DNA from: Acidimicrobiia bacterium
GTDB taxonomy: Bacteria > Actinomycetota > Acidimicrobiia > IMCC26256 > JAENVU01
Length of the DNA stretch: 64,000 bases
NCBI GenBank assembly: GCA_025361725.1
Contig: JANYJV010000010.1
Coordinates: forward strand, 16,174-80,173
Direction: 5' to 3'
Below are positions 1 through 9,336 of the stretch, piece after piece. The notes beneath the pieces are model-generated. The model was not told the DNA's origin and searched no databases. It worked only from the letters and a program-made list of their open reading frames with translations. Made by a program: the position numbers and the translations under genes. Within the stretch, counting starts at the first letter, position 1. Each line of letters starts with the position of its first letter.

Positions 1-356
1 ATCGTCGGATCGCTCGTCGCCCCACTCAAGAACCCGCCGCCGTAGAACCACACGAACACCGGATGCGGTCCCGGTGTTGCCGGTGTCCACACGTTGAGGA
101 ACAGACAGTCCTCGTCCATCGCCGGCGGCGTGGCGTCACCGGGAACCATGCCCATCCCGGGCAACTGGGGCGCGACGGGTCCGAACGATCGGGCGTCGAT
201 CTCGCCGCGGACCTTGTGCGCCACCGGCGCCATGAACCGCTGCGGACCGATCGGCGGTTCGGCGAACCGAAGACCCAGATAGGCGTGCACACCTTCGACC
301 GCGGCGGCGCGCCCTCGAACGGTTGCACCATCGAGTTCGACCACCGGTGAGGACAT
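1..356 (-). CDS. Carboxylesterase type B, N-terminal fragment (runs off window start)
   Basis: Reverse-strand reading from ATG at 356: MSSPVVELDGATVRGRAAAVEGVHAYLGLRFAEPPIGPQRFMAPVA...MDEDCLFLNVWTP...VFVWFYGGGFLSGA; EDCLFLNVW and the GGGF oxyanion motif are typical of type B carboxylesterases. Not in the ORF track because it is open at the edge. Confidence 0.85.
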   Translation of the reverse strand, partial: MSSPVVELDGATVRGRAAAVEGVHAYLGLRFAEPPIGPQRFMAPVAHKVRGEIDARSFGPVAPQLPGMGMVPGDATPPAMDEDCLFLNVWTPATPGPHPVFVWFYGGGFLSGATSDPT

Positions 357-408
357 CGGCGCAGGGTACCGGTCTCCACCGGCGTGGCGTATCGGCTGCG
401 CGCCTCGC

Positions 409-1500
409 CTACGACCGGATGAGCGGATGCTTCGTGAAGAAGTCCCACATGATCTCGTCGGCGTTGATGTTCATGGTGGTGGGCCCGACGATGGACACGA
501 TCGATTGTGAGAACGGGCTTCCCGGCCACGTGTGGCCGCCGCCCTCCACGCGGTAGAGCACCGTCTCGGACCCGGGCGAGCAGTCAAAGCTGACCTCGAC
601 CACGTCGGCGGCCACCTTCTGTTCCTTCGTTGCCGTTGTGCAACCGTTGCGCTTCGCCCAGGCTTCCATGATCTTCGGGATCGAGTCCTTGCCCCCGGCC
701 GCCAACTGGCTCGGCGTCGCAATGTCCCTGAGCTTCTTGCCGGACCCGTCCGGCGCGGGGAGGTCGAGGCCCTTTTCTCCGAGCCCGCCGTTGAACGACA
801 CGTACCCGTCGGCGGTGCCGTGGAAGGTGACGATCGGCACCGCCCGCTTGGGGGCGCACCCTTCGATGTTGCGCACACCGGCCACCGGCGCCACTGCGGC
901 CACCCGGTCACTGAACGCACACGCGACGGCCGACGTCATGAACGCGCCGTTCGACAAGCCGGTGACGTACACACGGTTCGTGTCGATGCAGAGGTTCTTC
1001 TCCGCGGCGTCGAGCATCTCACCGGTGAACGTCAGGTCTTTCGAACCCAGGGTGGTGTCCCAGCGCGGCACGGGTCCGGTGCCCATGGGCGTGAGCGTGA
1101 CGAAGCCCTTGGTCGCACCGAACTTGGTGAGACCGCTCATCTGGAGGTGGACATCCGCGCCCTCGCTGTAACCGTGGAAGTCCAGGACCAACGGCACCGG
1201 CGAGGTGCCGTTGTGGGCCGGCGGCACGTCTTGGTAGTACCAGCGCGATTCACCGCTCGACGTCATCGTGGCCTTGGTCTGGCCGGCGGTCACACTCGCG
1301 CCGGCACCACTGCAACCCGCCGACTTCACGGCCGGAACTGACGCCGGGTCGATGGTCTTTCCCGACTTCCCCGCCGTAGATGTGGACGGGGACTTCGATG
1401 AGGCCGTCTGCTTGGCGGCAGTCGAGCCATCGCTGCTGCACGCGGCGAACGCCACCAGCCCGCCTGCGAGCACGACCGACATCAGCACCTTGCGACTCAT
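409..1500 (-). CDS. Secreted lipoprotein esterase, PHB depolymerase/feruloyl esterase-like
   Basis: Lipobox GGLVAFAACSS; LVLDFHGYSEGA, GLSNGAFMTSAVAC (GxSxG) and GGGHTWPGS motifs typical of PHB depolymerase/LpqC-like esterases. ATG at 1500 preferred over 1521. Confidence 0.8.
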   Translation of the reverse strand: MSRKVLMSVVLAGGLVAFAACSSDGSTAAKQTASSKSPSTSTAGKSGKTIDPASVPAVKSAGCSGAGASVTAGQTKATMTSSGESRWYYQDVPPAHNGTSPVPLVLDFHGYSEGADVHLQMSGLTKFGATKGFVTLTPMGTGPVPRWDTTLGSKDLTFTGEMLDAAEKNLCIDTNRVYVTGLSNGAFMTSAVACAFSDRVAAVAPVAGVRNIEGCAPKRAVPIVTFHGTADGYVSFNGGLGEKGLDLPAPDGSGKKLRDIATPSQLAAGGKDSIPKIMEAWAKRNGCTTATKEQKVAADVVEVSFDCSPGSETVLYRVEGGGHTWPGSPFSQSIVSIVGPTTMNINADEIMWDFFTKHPLIRS

Positions 1501-1538
1501 GGTTCTCCCCGGACGATTCAAAGCGCAGACCCTACGCG

Positions 1539-1558
1539 GCGGAGCGCACTCGCTCCGC
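1539..1558. terminator. Intergenic hairpin (8-bp perfect stem GCGGAGCG-CACT-CGCTCCGC)
   Basis: Perfect inverted repeat between two minus-strand genes; no T-tract. Confidence 0.4.
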
Positions 1559-1584
1559 TCGCTGTCTTGCCGCGTGACGCCCTC

Positions 1585-2736
1585 CTACCGGCGTTGCGCG
1601 CTCTTCACTGCGGCGGCGCCGACCTTGAGAAGGCGCTGATCACCAACGGGCGTTCCCGCCATCCGGCTACAGGTCATCGCCACGGACAATTCGAGCGTGG
1701 GGTCGGCCCACGCGCCCGACCCACCCAAACCGAAGTGGCCGTAGCCCTGAGGCCTTCCGCCGCGAGTCGTGGCGGCCATGTGGTATCCGAGCCGCCACCG
1801 CATCGGGAAGCCGAGCACGACGTCGCGCGCGGTCGTGCGTACCGTCGTCGCAGTCTTCAACGTTTCGGGCGAGATGAACGGCGTACCGTTCACGGATTCA
1901 CCGGTCGCCAAGACCGAGTACATCCGGGCCAACGACCGCGCGGTGAAGCAGCCGTTCAACGCCGGAAGTTCGGCTTCGTACACCGCGCCGCTCTCGATGA
2001 GCTCGGCGACATCGTCGACGAGAAACGCGTCGAGTGACATTTGGAACCGTCCGAGCCGGTCGAGCCGCGCCACCACGCGCTGGGTGCGTTCTTCGTCCGG
2101 CCACGACGTGATGAGGGTGGCGACGCGCCCGCGCGCCGGCCCGCGTGCACCGATCGACATGCCGTCGAGTTCCAGCGGCTGCACTATTTCCGCCTGGATC
2201 ACCCCGTCGACCGTGAGTCCGGTCACTCGCCGCAGCACCTCGCCGACGAGGAAGCCGAAGGTGATGGCGTGGTACCCGTGCTTGGTTCCCGGCGCGTACG
2301 CGGGTTCGGCCGCGGCGAGCGCGTCGATCGTGCGATCCCAGTCGAGCAACTGCGCGCCGTTGTCGATGATGCCGCGCACTCGGTGCATCCCCGCCGAATG
2401 GTCCAGCAGGTTGGTGATCCGAATGTCTTCCTTGCCCGCGGCCTTGAACTCGGGCCAGTACTCGGCCACCGGCGCATTGAGATCCAGCTCGCCGCGGTCG
2501 GCCAGCCGGTGCGCGGCAGTCGCCACCACACCCTTGCTCGTCGACCAACTCATCGCGGTCGTGTCATGCTCCCACGGCCGGCCTTCCTCATCTCGGTCCC
2601 CGGCCCAAACGTCGACCACCTTCTCGCCCCGGTGGAACACGGCGGCGGCGGCGCCTCCACCGCGTTTGTGCTTCAGCGTGGCTCGGAGCGCGGTCGCGAC
2701 CTCGGCGAAATCAGGATGGACAAAGCCCTGCATCAT
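1585..2736 (-). CDS. Serine hydrolase, class C beta-lactamase/EstB-like family
   Basis: SWSTSKGVVATAAHRLADRGELDLNAPVAEYWPEF (SxxK) and HYxx-type/HFGLGGSGAWADP motifs; ATG at 2736 overlaps the P450 stop. Confidence 0.85.
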   Translation of the reverse strand: MMQGFVHPDFAEVATALRATLKHKRGGGAAAAVFHRGEKVVDVWAGDRDEEGRPWEHDTTAMSWSTSKGVVATAAHRLADRGELDLNAPVAEYWPEFKAAGKEDIRITNLLDHSAGMHRVRGIIDNGAQLLDWDRTIDALAAAEPAYAPGTKHGYHAITFGFLVGEVLRRVTGLTVDGVIQAEIVQPLELDGMSIGARGPARGRVATLITSWPDEERTQRVVARLDRLGRFQMSLDAFLVDDVAELIESGAVYEAELPALNGCFTARSLARMYSVLATGESVNGTPFISPETLKTATTVRTTARDVVLGFPMRWRLGYHMAATTRGGRPQGYGHFGLGGSGAWADPTLELSVAMTCSRMAGTPVGDQRLLKVGAAAVKSAQRR

Positions 2737-3914
2737 CCGGGAATCCTTCCACGACGGACCGGCAACTCGCTCATCCCACGCACGAGCGTCGATGCCGTCC
2801 ACGTCGGTTCGCACTCCACCCCCCAGGTCCCCCACCGGGCCAGGAGTTCTTCGAGCAGGACCCGTGCTTCGAGGCGGGCCAGCGCGGCACCGAGACACAG
2901 GTGTTCGCCAAACCCAAACGCAAGGTGGGGCGGATCCGTCGGCCGGGTCACGTCGAACCGGTCTGCGGTCGGACCGAACGCGGCCTCGTCACGGTTCGCG
3001 GAGGCGTACAACATGATCACAAACGCATCGGCCGGGATTGCCACGTCGAGCACCTCGACGTCCCGAGTCGCGGTGCGGCCGAACGCCTGGATCGGTGTGA
3101 CCCACCGCAGACTCTCCTCGACCGCCGCCGGGATCGCGGATGCGTCCTGGGCCAGGGCACGACGTTGGTCGGGGTGCTCGGCGAGGGCGAGTGCGGCGCC
3201 CGAGATGAGATGCCGAGTGGTCTCGTTTCCGGCTACGAGCAGGGAGACACAGAACATGCGCGCCTCGGCATGGGTGAGCCGATGGCCCTGGACCTCTGCG
3301 TGCACCAGCGTCGACATCAGGTCGTCGCGAGGTGTCACCGCCCGCTCCTGCAATTGCTCGTCCAAGAACCGCCACAATTCTCCGGCGAGCGCGAACACTG
3401 CCGGGTCCGTCGTGTCCGGCGCTTCGATCATCGCGTCGGACCACCGGCGGAAGTCGCTCCGGTCCGCGTCGCCCACGCCGAGGAGTTCCGCGATCACCTG
3501 GACCGGGAATGGTGCCGCGACCGCCTCGACGAAGTCCCCGGCGTCCTCCGGCGCGATTGCGTCGAGCACTTCGACCGCGAGTTCCCGGATACGCGCTTCG
3601 AGACCAACCACTCCCCGTGGCGTGAACTCGCGGTTGACCAGCTTGCGGTACGCGGCGTGGTTGGGCGGGTCCATGTGCAGCACCGACCCCGACATGTCGG
3701 CCGGCGCGAACCGCAGCGGATCGTTGACCAGCACACCGCGGCTTGAGCAAAAGTCCGCAGGGTTGCGCGAGATGGCACGCACCTCCTGGTAGCGCGCCAC
3801 GGTGAACACGTCGTCGTCCAGCTGGTGCACAGGCGCGGCGGCGCGCAACTCGGCGAGGCGCTCGAAGTAGTCGGGCGCGGTGAACGTGCCGGGGATGCGC
3901 GGGTCGAGGATCAC
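2733..3914 (-). CDS. Cytochrome P450
   Basis: LLVAGNETTRHLISGA (I-helix), EESLRW (ExxR), FGFGEHLCLGAALARLE (heme-binding Cys). Confidence 0.95.
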   Translation of the reverse strand: MILDPRIPGTFTAPDYFERLAELRAAAPVHQLDDDVFTVARYQEVRAISRNPADFCSSRGVLVNDPLRFAPADMSGSVLHMDPPNHAAYRKLVNREFTPRGVVGLEARIRELAVEVLDAIAPEDAGDFVEAVAAPFPVQVIAELLGVGDADRSDFRRWSDAMIEAPDTTDPAVFALAGELWRFLDEQLQERAVTPRDDLMSTLVHAEVQGHRLTHAEARMFCVSLLVAGNETTRHLISGAALALAEHPDQRRALAQDASAIPAAVEESLRWVTPIQAFGRTATRDVEVLDVAIPADAFVIMLYASANRDEAAFGPTADRFDVTRPTDPPHLAFGFGEHLCLGAALARLEARVLLEELLARWGTWGVECEPTWTASTLVRGMSELPVRRGRIPG

Positions 3915-3947
3915 GGTTCGCAGGGATCGCGCATCGCGTCGGCGGCC

Positions 3948-5156
3948 CTACGCCGCGAGGCCGACGGCAGCCGTGCCCATCAGATCGAGGAAATTGTCGC
4001 AGTAGAACGCGCGGCGCACGGACTCGTCGGCATCGCCCAACGACGCCTCGAACCGTTCGAACGGTTTCCGACCACCCTCCACGTGCGGGTAGTCCGAGGA
4101 GAACATCGCCACCTCCGGACCAGCCTGCTCGATGATCCAGCCGACGTCTTCGGTGGGATAGGGCGTGAAGCGCATCTGCCGGCGCACGTACTCGGATGGC
4201 CGGAGTTCGAGGGCCTTGATCCGCTCCTCGTGGCGGTGGAACGCGTCGAACGCCGACTCCATCTGCCGCATCCACGAAGGGACCCAGATCGCACCCTGTT
4301 CGATGACCCCAACCTTGAGGTGGGGGAAACGGTCGAACACGCCGTCGAAGATCAGCGTCGCCAAGGTCTGTGCCGGCGGTCCGGGGATGCCCATGTAGTC
4401 GACGGACCGGAAGTTCTCCTCGCCGCCGTGAAAGTCCGGAGGGATCGGCAGGCCGTTGTTGAAGTAGCCGGGTTCGATGAGATCGCCGGTGCCACCGACG
4501 TGGAACACGATCGGGATACCGGCGTCCTGGGCCTGCGCCCACACCGGGTCCAAGGACCGATGACTCGGCGAATGATTCGGTGGACACCCGGACGCCACGA
4601 GCAATGCGGCCGCGCCACCGGCGATCGCCTCGCGCGCCATGGCCTTGGCGCGGTCGAAGTCCGCGAGTGGGACATAACAGGTAGGCAGCAGCCGGGCGTC
4701 GACGGAACAAAACTCGAGCATCCCGCGGTTGTGGGCGTGCGCCGTGCCGTACGCGAAGTCGAGATCGTCGCGGTGTTCCCAGTCGTGCAGTCGCCGATTG
4801 TGGAACGTGTTGAACAGCAACTGACTCGAGAACCCGAGCAGATCCAAGGCGCGTGGGCGGTCGTCGGCGATGAACGCACCCGTCGCGGCGAAGTTCTTAC
4901 GAGCCATGATGTCGGTGGCTTCGGTCGCGCGGTATTCCTCGGACGCGTGCTTCGTTGCGATGCGATCGAACGCGACGGTGAGGTCACGGAGTTGCTCGTC
5001 CGGATCGCCGGTCTGTTGCAGTTCGTTCCCGCCCGAGAGCGACAACGGCGCAATGCGGTCCCTCAGATCCGGGTCCGCGTGATCACGGAGCCACGAGGGC
5101 GTCTCCATGATGTGCGCGTCCGCGTCGTGCACGATCCGACCACTCACGTACGCCAT
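3948..5156 (-). CDS. Amidohydrolase family protein (ACMSD-like TIM barrel)
   Basis: VHDADAHIMETPSWLRDHADPD at N-terminus, IVFHVGGTGD, FSSDYPHVEGG near C-terminus. Confidence 0.85.
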   Translation of the reverse strand: MAYVSGRIVHDADAHIMETPSWLRDHADPDLRDRIAPLSLSGGNELQQTGDPDEQLRDLTVAFDRIATKHASEEYRATEATDIMARKNFAATGAFIADDRPRALDLLGFSSQLLFNTFHNRRLHDWEHRDDLDFAYGTAHAHNRGMLEFCSVDARLLPTCYVPLADFDRAKAMAREAIAGGAAALLVASGCPPNHSPSHRSLDPVWAQAQDAGIPIVFHVGGTGDLIEPGYFNNGLPIPPDFHGGEENFRSVDYMGIPGPPAQTLATLIFDGVFDRFPHLKVGVIEQGAIWVPSWMRQMESAFDAFHRHEERIKALELRPSEYVRRQMRFTPYPTEDVGWIIEQAGPEVAMFSSDYPHVEGGRKPFERFEASLGDADESVRRAFYCDNFLDLMGTAAVGLAA

Positions 5157-5215
5157 CCCGGCTCCCCTCGCATCACCTCGACGACCCCAGCCCGTGACCG
5201 TACTCCGGACCCTCT

Positions 5216-5276
5216 CCCCCACACTCTGGCGTCGCTCACGCCGCTCCACGCGGCGCTGGTGACGCCAGACGGTGGG
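5216..5276. repeat. Repeat family D copy 1 (~60-bp imperfect palindrome)
   Basis: cccccacactctggcgtcgctcacgcc...gcggcgctggtgacgccagacggtggg; arms CCCCACACT..GGCGTC / GACGCC..GGTGGG. Same family as 31544, 60076, 61646. Confidence 0.8.
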
Positions 5277-5282
5277 TTTGGG

Positions 5283-6461
5283 TCAGCGAGGTGGGGCGAA
5301 GGGTCCGCCGGGGGCGAACGCGATCGCGGCGAAGCGTTCGGCGATGCGGAGGTAGCCGTCGCCGTCGGGGTGCAAGCCGTCCAGGAGCGTCGGCGCGTCT
5401 GCTTCGCCGAAGAGTTCCAGGCCGTCGACGTACGTGAGGTTGGCATCGCCGCTCGCCTGCCGGGCCACCACTGCGGCGCCGAGGATTGTGCGGATGCGCC
5501 GCAGCGTGAGGCTCGTGGGCACCAGCTCCTGCGGCCGGTTCGGGACGACCCGAACCCGACCGTCCGGTGTCGTCAGCGTGGGACCGGGATGGTCCTCAAC
5601 CACCGGACAGACGATCGGTGACACGACCACGATCGGCGTATCGGGCAGCTCGTCCCGCAGCGTGTCCATGAAGCCGTGGAACGCCGGAGCGAAGGTCCGA
5701 TCAGTGAAGCTGTTCGCGTTCACCACGTTGATTCCGACCTTCAGACTGATGAGGTCTGGACGTTGCTCCACGATCGAGCGGGCGACGAACTGATCCAGAT
5801 GACACTGGCCGGCAATGCCGAACTGGAGCAGATCCACCTCGCCGAGCTGGGCCGCCACTGCGGGCCAGATCTCAGTGGGACCGTGCGCCTCGATGCAATG
5901 GCTGATCGAACTCCCGTAGTGCGCCCAGCGGCGTTTCGTACGCGGCGCCGGCTCGACGGCCGAACCGTCGGCAACCCGCAGCGCACGGAGCTGCGTCGCC
6001 GCGTTCTGCGGCAGCCAGATCTCGATGATCTTCATCGCGTCACCGAGATCGTCGAACCGCAACGCCACCGGCTGGCCCTGCTCGACCTGAAGGTCCAAGG
6101 TCACGAGATCGATGACCAGCCGCGTGCCGGAGGGATCCTCAGTTCTCGCAACGCGCCGACCGTCGACCACGACGTCGAAGTACATCGGACGAACCGGCGC
6201 CCCGACCACCGTGAACCCGGTGGTCGCCGCATCGAGCTCGATCCACGGCGAGTCGGTGCGCAGCATGATTCGCACACCCGACCCGAGCGTGACCATGAAG
6301 TGCATGAACACGTCAGGAATTTGCGGACGCGTCCACGCGGGAAGCCGGCGAGGCGTGATCCCGGCATCGGCGCGATCGAAGTCCAACGCCCCCACGACCT
6401 CAACCGCCCCACCTTCGAACGAGAGCTCCACCGCATTTCCTCCATCACTTCTGCGCTGCAT
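5283..6461 (-). CDS. SGNH/GDSL-type hydrolase
   Basis: HYGSSISHCIEAHGPTEIWPAVAAQLGEVDLLQFGIAGQCHLD (GDS-like block I), LDGLHPDGDGYLRIAERF (catalytic DxxH). The ORF-track extension to 6755 is repeat-A translation; start is ATG 6461 or a downstream GTG behind GGAGG. Confidence 0.8.
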   Translation of the reverse strand: MQRRSDGGNAVELSFEGGAVEVVGALDFDRADAGITPRRLPAWTRPQIPDVFMHFMVTLGSGVRIMLRTDSPWIELDAATTGFTVVGAPVRPMYFDVVVDGRRVARTEDPSGTRLVIDLVTLDLQVEQGQPVALRFDDLGDAMKIIEIWLPQNAATQLRALRVADGSAVEPAPRTKRRWAHYGSSISHCIEAHGPTEIWPAVAAQLGEVDLLQFGIAGQCHLDQFVARSIVEQRPDLISLKVGINVVNANSFTDRTFAPAFHGFMDTLRDELPDTPIVVVSPIVCPVVEDHPGPTLTTPDGRVRVVPNRPQELVPTSLTLRRIRTILGAAVVARQASGDANLTYVDGLELFGEADAPTLLDGLHPDGDGYLRIAERFAAIAFAPGGPFAPPR

Positions 6462-6603
6462 CCGCAGCGCGGCGAGTCTCCTACGTACCCGGAATCGCTC
6501 GTCCCTCGCTCCCGGGCTACTCCGGGGACCGCGCAGGTGCCGGTGCAGCGTACGGCCCAAGAATTCACCCCGGCTACACGCCGCAACCTGCGACGATTCC
6601 TGA

Positions 6604-7566
6604 GTGACCAACGAACCCCGACTCACTCCCGAACCGCAGCGCAGCGAAGGCGAGCCGGTCGGGAGCATCCCGACCAACCACGCGAGCACCCACACCGAGC
6701 GGACGACCAGTAGTGAAGTCGGGAGCATCCCGACCAACCACGCGAGCACCCACACCGAGCGGACGACCAGAAGTCAAGATACCTATACCCACGGCCATCA
6801 CGAGTCGGTGTTGCGGAGTCACCGATGGCGGACGGCGGAGAACTCGGCCGGATACCTGCTCCCCCACCTCACGCCGGGTCAAACGTTGCTCGACGTCGGC
6901 TGCGGACCCGGCAACATCACGATGGACCTCGCCGCGCTCGTCGCACCCGGCCGGGTTATCGGTATCGACGCGGCTGCCGATGCCATCGACGCCGCGAACC
7001 AGGTCAACACGCAACCGGAGCAGGTCAGCTTCGCGATCGGTGACGTCTACGCGCTGGACGCGCCGGACGCGACCTTCGACGTCGTGCACGCGCATCAGGT
7101 GCTCCAACACCTCACCCGACCGGTCGACGCGTTGCGCGAGATGCGGCGAGTCCTCCGACCGGGAGGCGTGGTAGCGGCGCGCGACAGCGACTATTCGTGC
7201 TTCTCATGGGCGCCGCTCGACCCGCGACTCACGCGTTGGAACGAGCTGTATCACGCGCTCGCACGTCACAATCAGGCCGAACCCGACGCCGGTCGTTTCC
7301 TGCTCGGGTGGGCGCAGCAGGCCGGATTCACCGACGTCGTTGCGAGCAGTTCGAGCTGGACCTACGCAGACCCCGAGTCGCGCGCGTGGTGGGGTGGCCT
7401 CTGGGCTGATCGCGTGCAGCAATCATCCTTCGCCACCCAAGCGCTCGAGCACCGACTCTCCGACGCTGCGGAACTCGCAGACCTCGCGGACGCGTGGCTG
7501 AACTGGGGCCAACAGCCCGATGGTTGGCTGGCCATTCTCCACGGCGAGATCCTCGCCCGCGGCTGA
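6604..7566 (+). CDS. SAM-dependent class I methyltransferase with repeat-encoded N-terminal extension
   Basis: TLLDVGCGPGNITMDLAALV (motif I), VIGIDAA, HQVLQHLTRPVDALREMRRVLRPGG. No ATG/GTG/TTG codon lies in frame between the repeat and the DTYTHGHHESVLRSHRWRTAENSAGYLL segment, so the GTG at 6604 is implied. Confidence 0.88.
   Translation: MTNEPRLTPEPQRSEGEPVGSIPTNHASTHTERTTSSEVGSIPTNHASTHTERTTRSQDTYTHGHHESVLRSHRWRTAENSAGYLLPHLTPGQTLLDVGCGPGNITMDLAALVAPGRVIGIDAAADAIDAANQVNTQPEQVSFAIGDVYALDAPDATFDVVHAHQVLQHLTRPVDALREMRRVLRPGGVVAARDSDYSCFSWAPLDPRLTRWNELYHALARHNQAEPDAGRFLLGWAQQAGFTDVVASSSSWTYADPESRAWWGGLWADRVQQSSFATQALEHRLSDAAELADLADAWLNWGQQPDGWLAILHGEILARG
6658..6774 (+). repeat. Repeat family A: two tandem 60-bp units, in frame inside a CDS
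   Basis: gtcgggagcatcccgaccaaccacgcgagcacccacaccgagcggacgaccag(t/a)agt... starting at 6658 and 6718 (period exactly 60). Each unit starts with inverted repeat GTCGGGA-GCA-TCCCGAC. Confidence 0.95.
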
Positions 7567-7584
7567 CCAGAATCTCCGCGCCGC

Positions 7585-8598
7585 TCAGGCCGGGGTGACC
7601 ACCGGGAAGCGGATGTACTCGTCGATGAGAGCGAGACCGAGATGCTCGTCGCGCTCGACACGCTCACCCCGACGCTCGCTCAGGTCAGCACACAAGGTCT
7701 CGAGGATGGCATCCAGGGTGAGATCGTCCGCGTGCGCGCGCCAGGTGTCCCGATCCGCTTCGCTCGCAAAGCAGTAGGCCTTCCACGACACCGACAGCCG
7801 CAACTCGGACCAGCGGTAGTCCGCCAACACGGCGTCGTCCGGTCCGCGCACGATCCACCGGTCACCTTCCGCTCGGAGACCGCAACCCGGCCGGAGAGGC
7901 GGCATCGCATCCGCGCTCACGGGCGAGACGCGATCGACACCGTGGAACACCGAGTCGGTGTCCAGCACGAGCGCGGTGTTGGTGTGTATCGGATGGTGGA
8001 CCATCGGTCCGGCGGGACCATCGGGCCAGTACGCGAGCGCGCCGCCGACCAGGTCGGAGAACCAGGCAATGCCCGTCGCGATGTGCATCCGGTACTGGTC
8101 GAAGAGTCCCGAGTGGTGCATGACGACGAGCAGCCACTGCGGAACGGTCTTGCGGCTCACACCACGGAACTCGGGAACGTCGGTATGGACGGCGAGTTCC
8201 TGACCCGGGACCATGAGGTTCGCGTACGCGATCTGTGGCTCGACGACAGACCTGCCGTGCACCACGCGGGCCGCATCCGCGAGGCGGGATGAGAACAGGA
8301 ACGGCGCGATGTCCGGCGCGATCAGTTCGCCGCCGTACGCATACTCCTCGCGGAAGTAGCTGGTGCGGGCCGCGAGGGTACGAGGCGTCTCCGCCGCACG
8401 ATGCAGTCCGCCGGTGTTGACGAAGTTCATGACGCTGTCGTGGCGCTGCACGAGCCCGGGACCCTCCGGGATCTCGATCGGCTCGAGTTCGCCGTAGGTG
8501 CGATAGCGCCCGAAGTGGATGCACAGATCGACGACCGATGCTGCATCCGTGTCGTTCAACAGCGGGTCTATCGGGACGATCGTTCGGGATCCGAGCAC
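7585..8598 (-). CDS. Uncharacterised protein, possible 2OG-Fe(II) dioxygenase-like fold
   Basis: Long ORF with HTDVPEFRG (HxD-like) and later FHGVDRVS histidine; fold assignment is tentative. Confidence 0.6.
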   Translation of the reverse strand: MLGSRTIVPIDPLLNDTDAASVVDLCIHFGRYRTYGELEPIEIPEGPGLVQRHDSVMNFVNTGGLHRAAETPRTLAARTSYFREEYAYGGELIAPDIAPFLFSSRLADAARVVHGRSVVEPQIAYANLMVPGQELAVHTDVPEFRGVSRKTVPQWLLVVMHHSGLFDQYRMHIATGIAWFSDLVGGALAYWPDGPAGPMVHHPIHTNTALVLDTDSVFHGVDRVSPVSADAMPPLRPGCGLRAEGDRWIVRGPDDAVLADYRWSELRLSVSWKAYCFASEADRDTWRAHADDLTLDAILETLCADLSERRGERVERDEHLGLALIDEYIRFPVVTPA

Positions 8599-8631
8599 TG
8601 CGGCAGCGTACGACGTTGGTCCGAAGACGCG

Positions 8632-9279
8632 CTATAGGGTCAGGACGCCTGCGGCAATCAGAGCGTCGCGCGCTTCGTCGACCCCGCGCGCAATTTCAGC
8701 CGTAAACCCCGCGGCGCGCGCACCGTCGACGTTGATGACGTTGTCGTCCAGAAAGAGGATCCGTTCGGGCGCGAAACCTGCCAACTCCGCAACGCGATCG
8801 AAGAGATCTCGGTCGGGTTTCAACACGCCGAGTTCATGCGAAAGGAATCTGGGATTGAACGTGGCGAAGATCCCCCACTCAGAGAACCGCTCCTCGGTGT
8901 GCAACGAGTTCGTATTGCTCAAACAGCCCACCGCCACCACCTCCGCCACCTCAGCGACCAACGCCTCGGCGCCGGGCATCGGTCCGACCGGCCAGATGCG
9001 GAACGCTTCGAGGAACGCATCCGCCGGGACCGACAGCTTCCACTCGTCGACCATCCCCGCCGCGAACTCGGACGCGGTGCACTCCCCCCGTTCGAACGCA
9101 CGGACCCACGGACAGGACAGCCAGCGCTCCCACAACTCGTCGTCGCTGCTGATGCCGGCGAGATCCCGCATGGCACCGACACCACTGAGCTCGATGAGGA
9201 CACCCCCGAGATCGAAGAGCACGAGATCGAACGGCACCGACGTCATCGCCTCATACTGCTGGGCGGGGGTCACGTTCAC
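8632..9279 (-). CDS. HAD-family hydrolase (HAD-IA)
   Basis: FDLVLFDLGGVLIEL (DxG variant of motif I), CLSNTNSLH, GVLKPDRDLFDRV, ILFLDDNVINVDGARAAG. Confidence 0.88.
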   Translation of the reverse strand: MNVTPAQQYEAMTSVPFDLVLFDLGGVLIELSGVGAMRDLAGISSDDELWERWLSCPWVRAFERGECTASEFAAGMVDEWKLSVPADAFLEAFRIWPVGPMPGAEALVAEVAEVVAVGCLSNTNSLHTEERFSEWGIFATFNPRFLSHELGVLKPDRDLFDRVAELAGFAPERILFLDDNVINVDGARAAGFTAEIARGVDEARDALIAAGVLTL

Positions 9280-9336
9280 GAAATCGGATCGAAGACCTCC
9301 GAAACGGAACGCACCCCAGCACTAACTTCGGCGGTC

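Noticed and set aside
2041-5621. Large plus-strand ORFs (e.g. 2041-3792, 3825-5621) and minus-strand 2989-4710
   Set aside because: Shadow ORFs of the beta-lactamase-like, P450 and amidohydrolase genes; no family motifs.
6462-6755. N-terminal extension of the SGNH hydrolase ORF (MWVLAWLVGMLPTSLLVVRSVWVLAWLVGMLPT)
   Set aside because: Hydrophobic-looking repeat is just reverse translation of repeat family A overlapping the divergent methyltransferase; a start at 6461 or downstream fits better.
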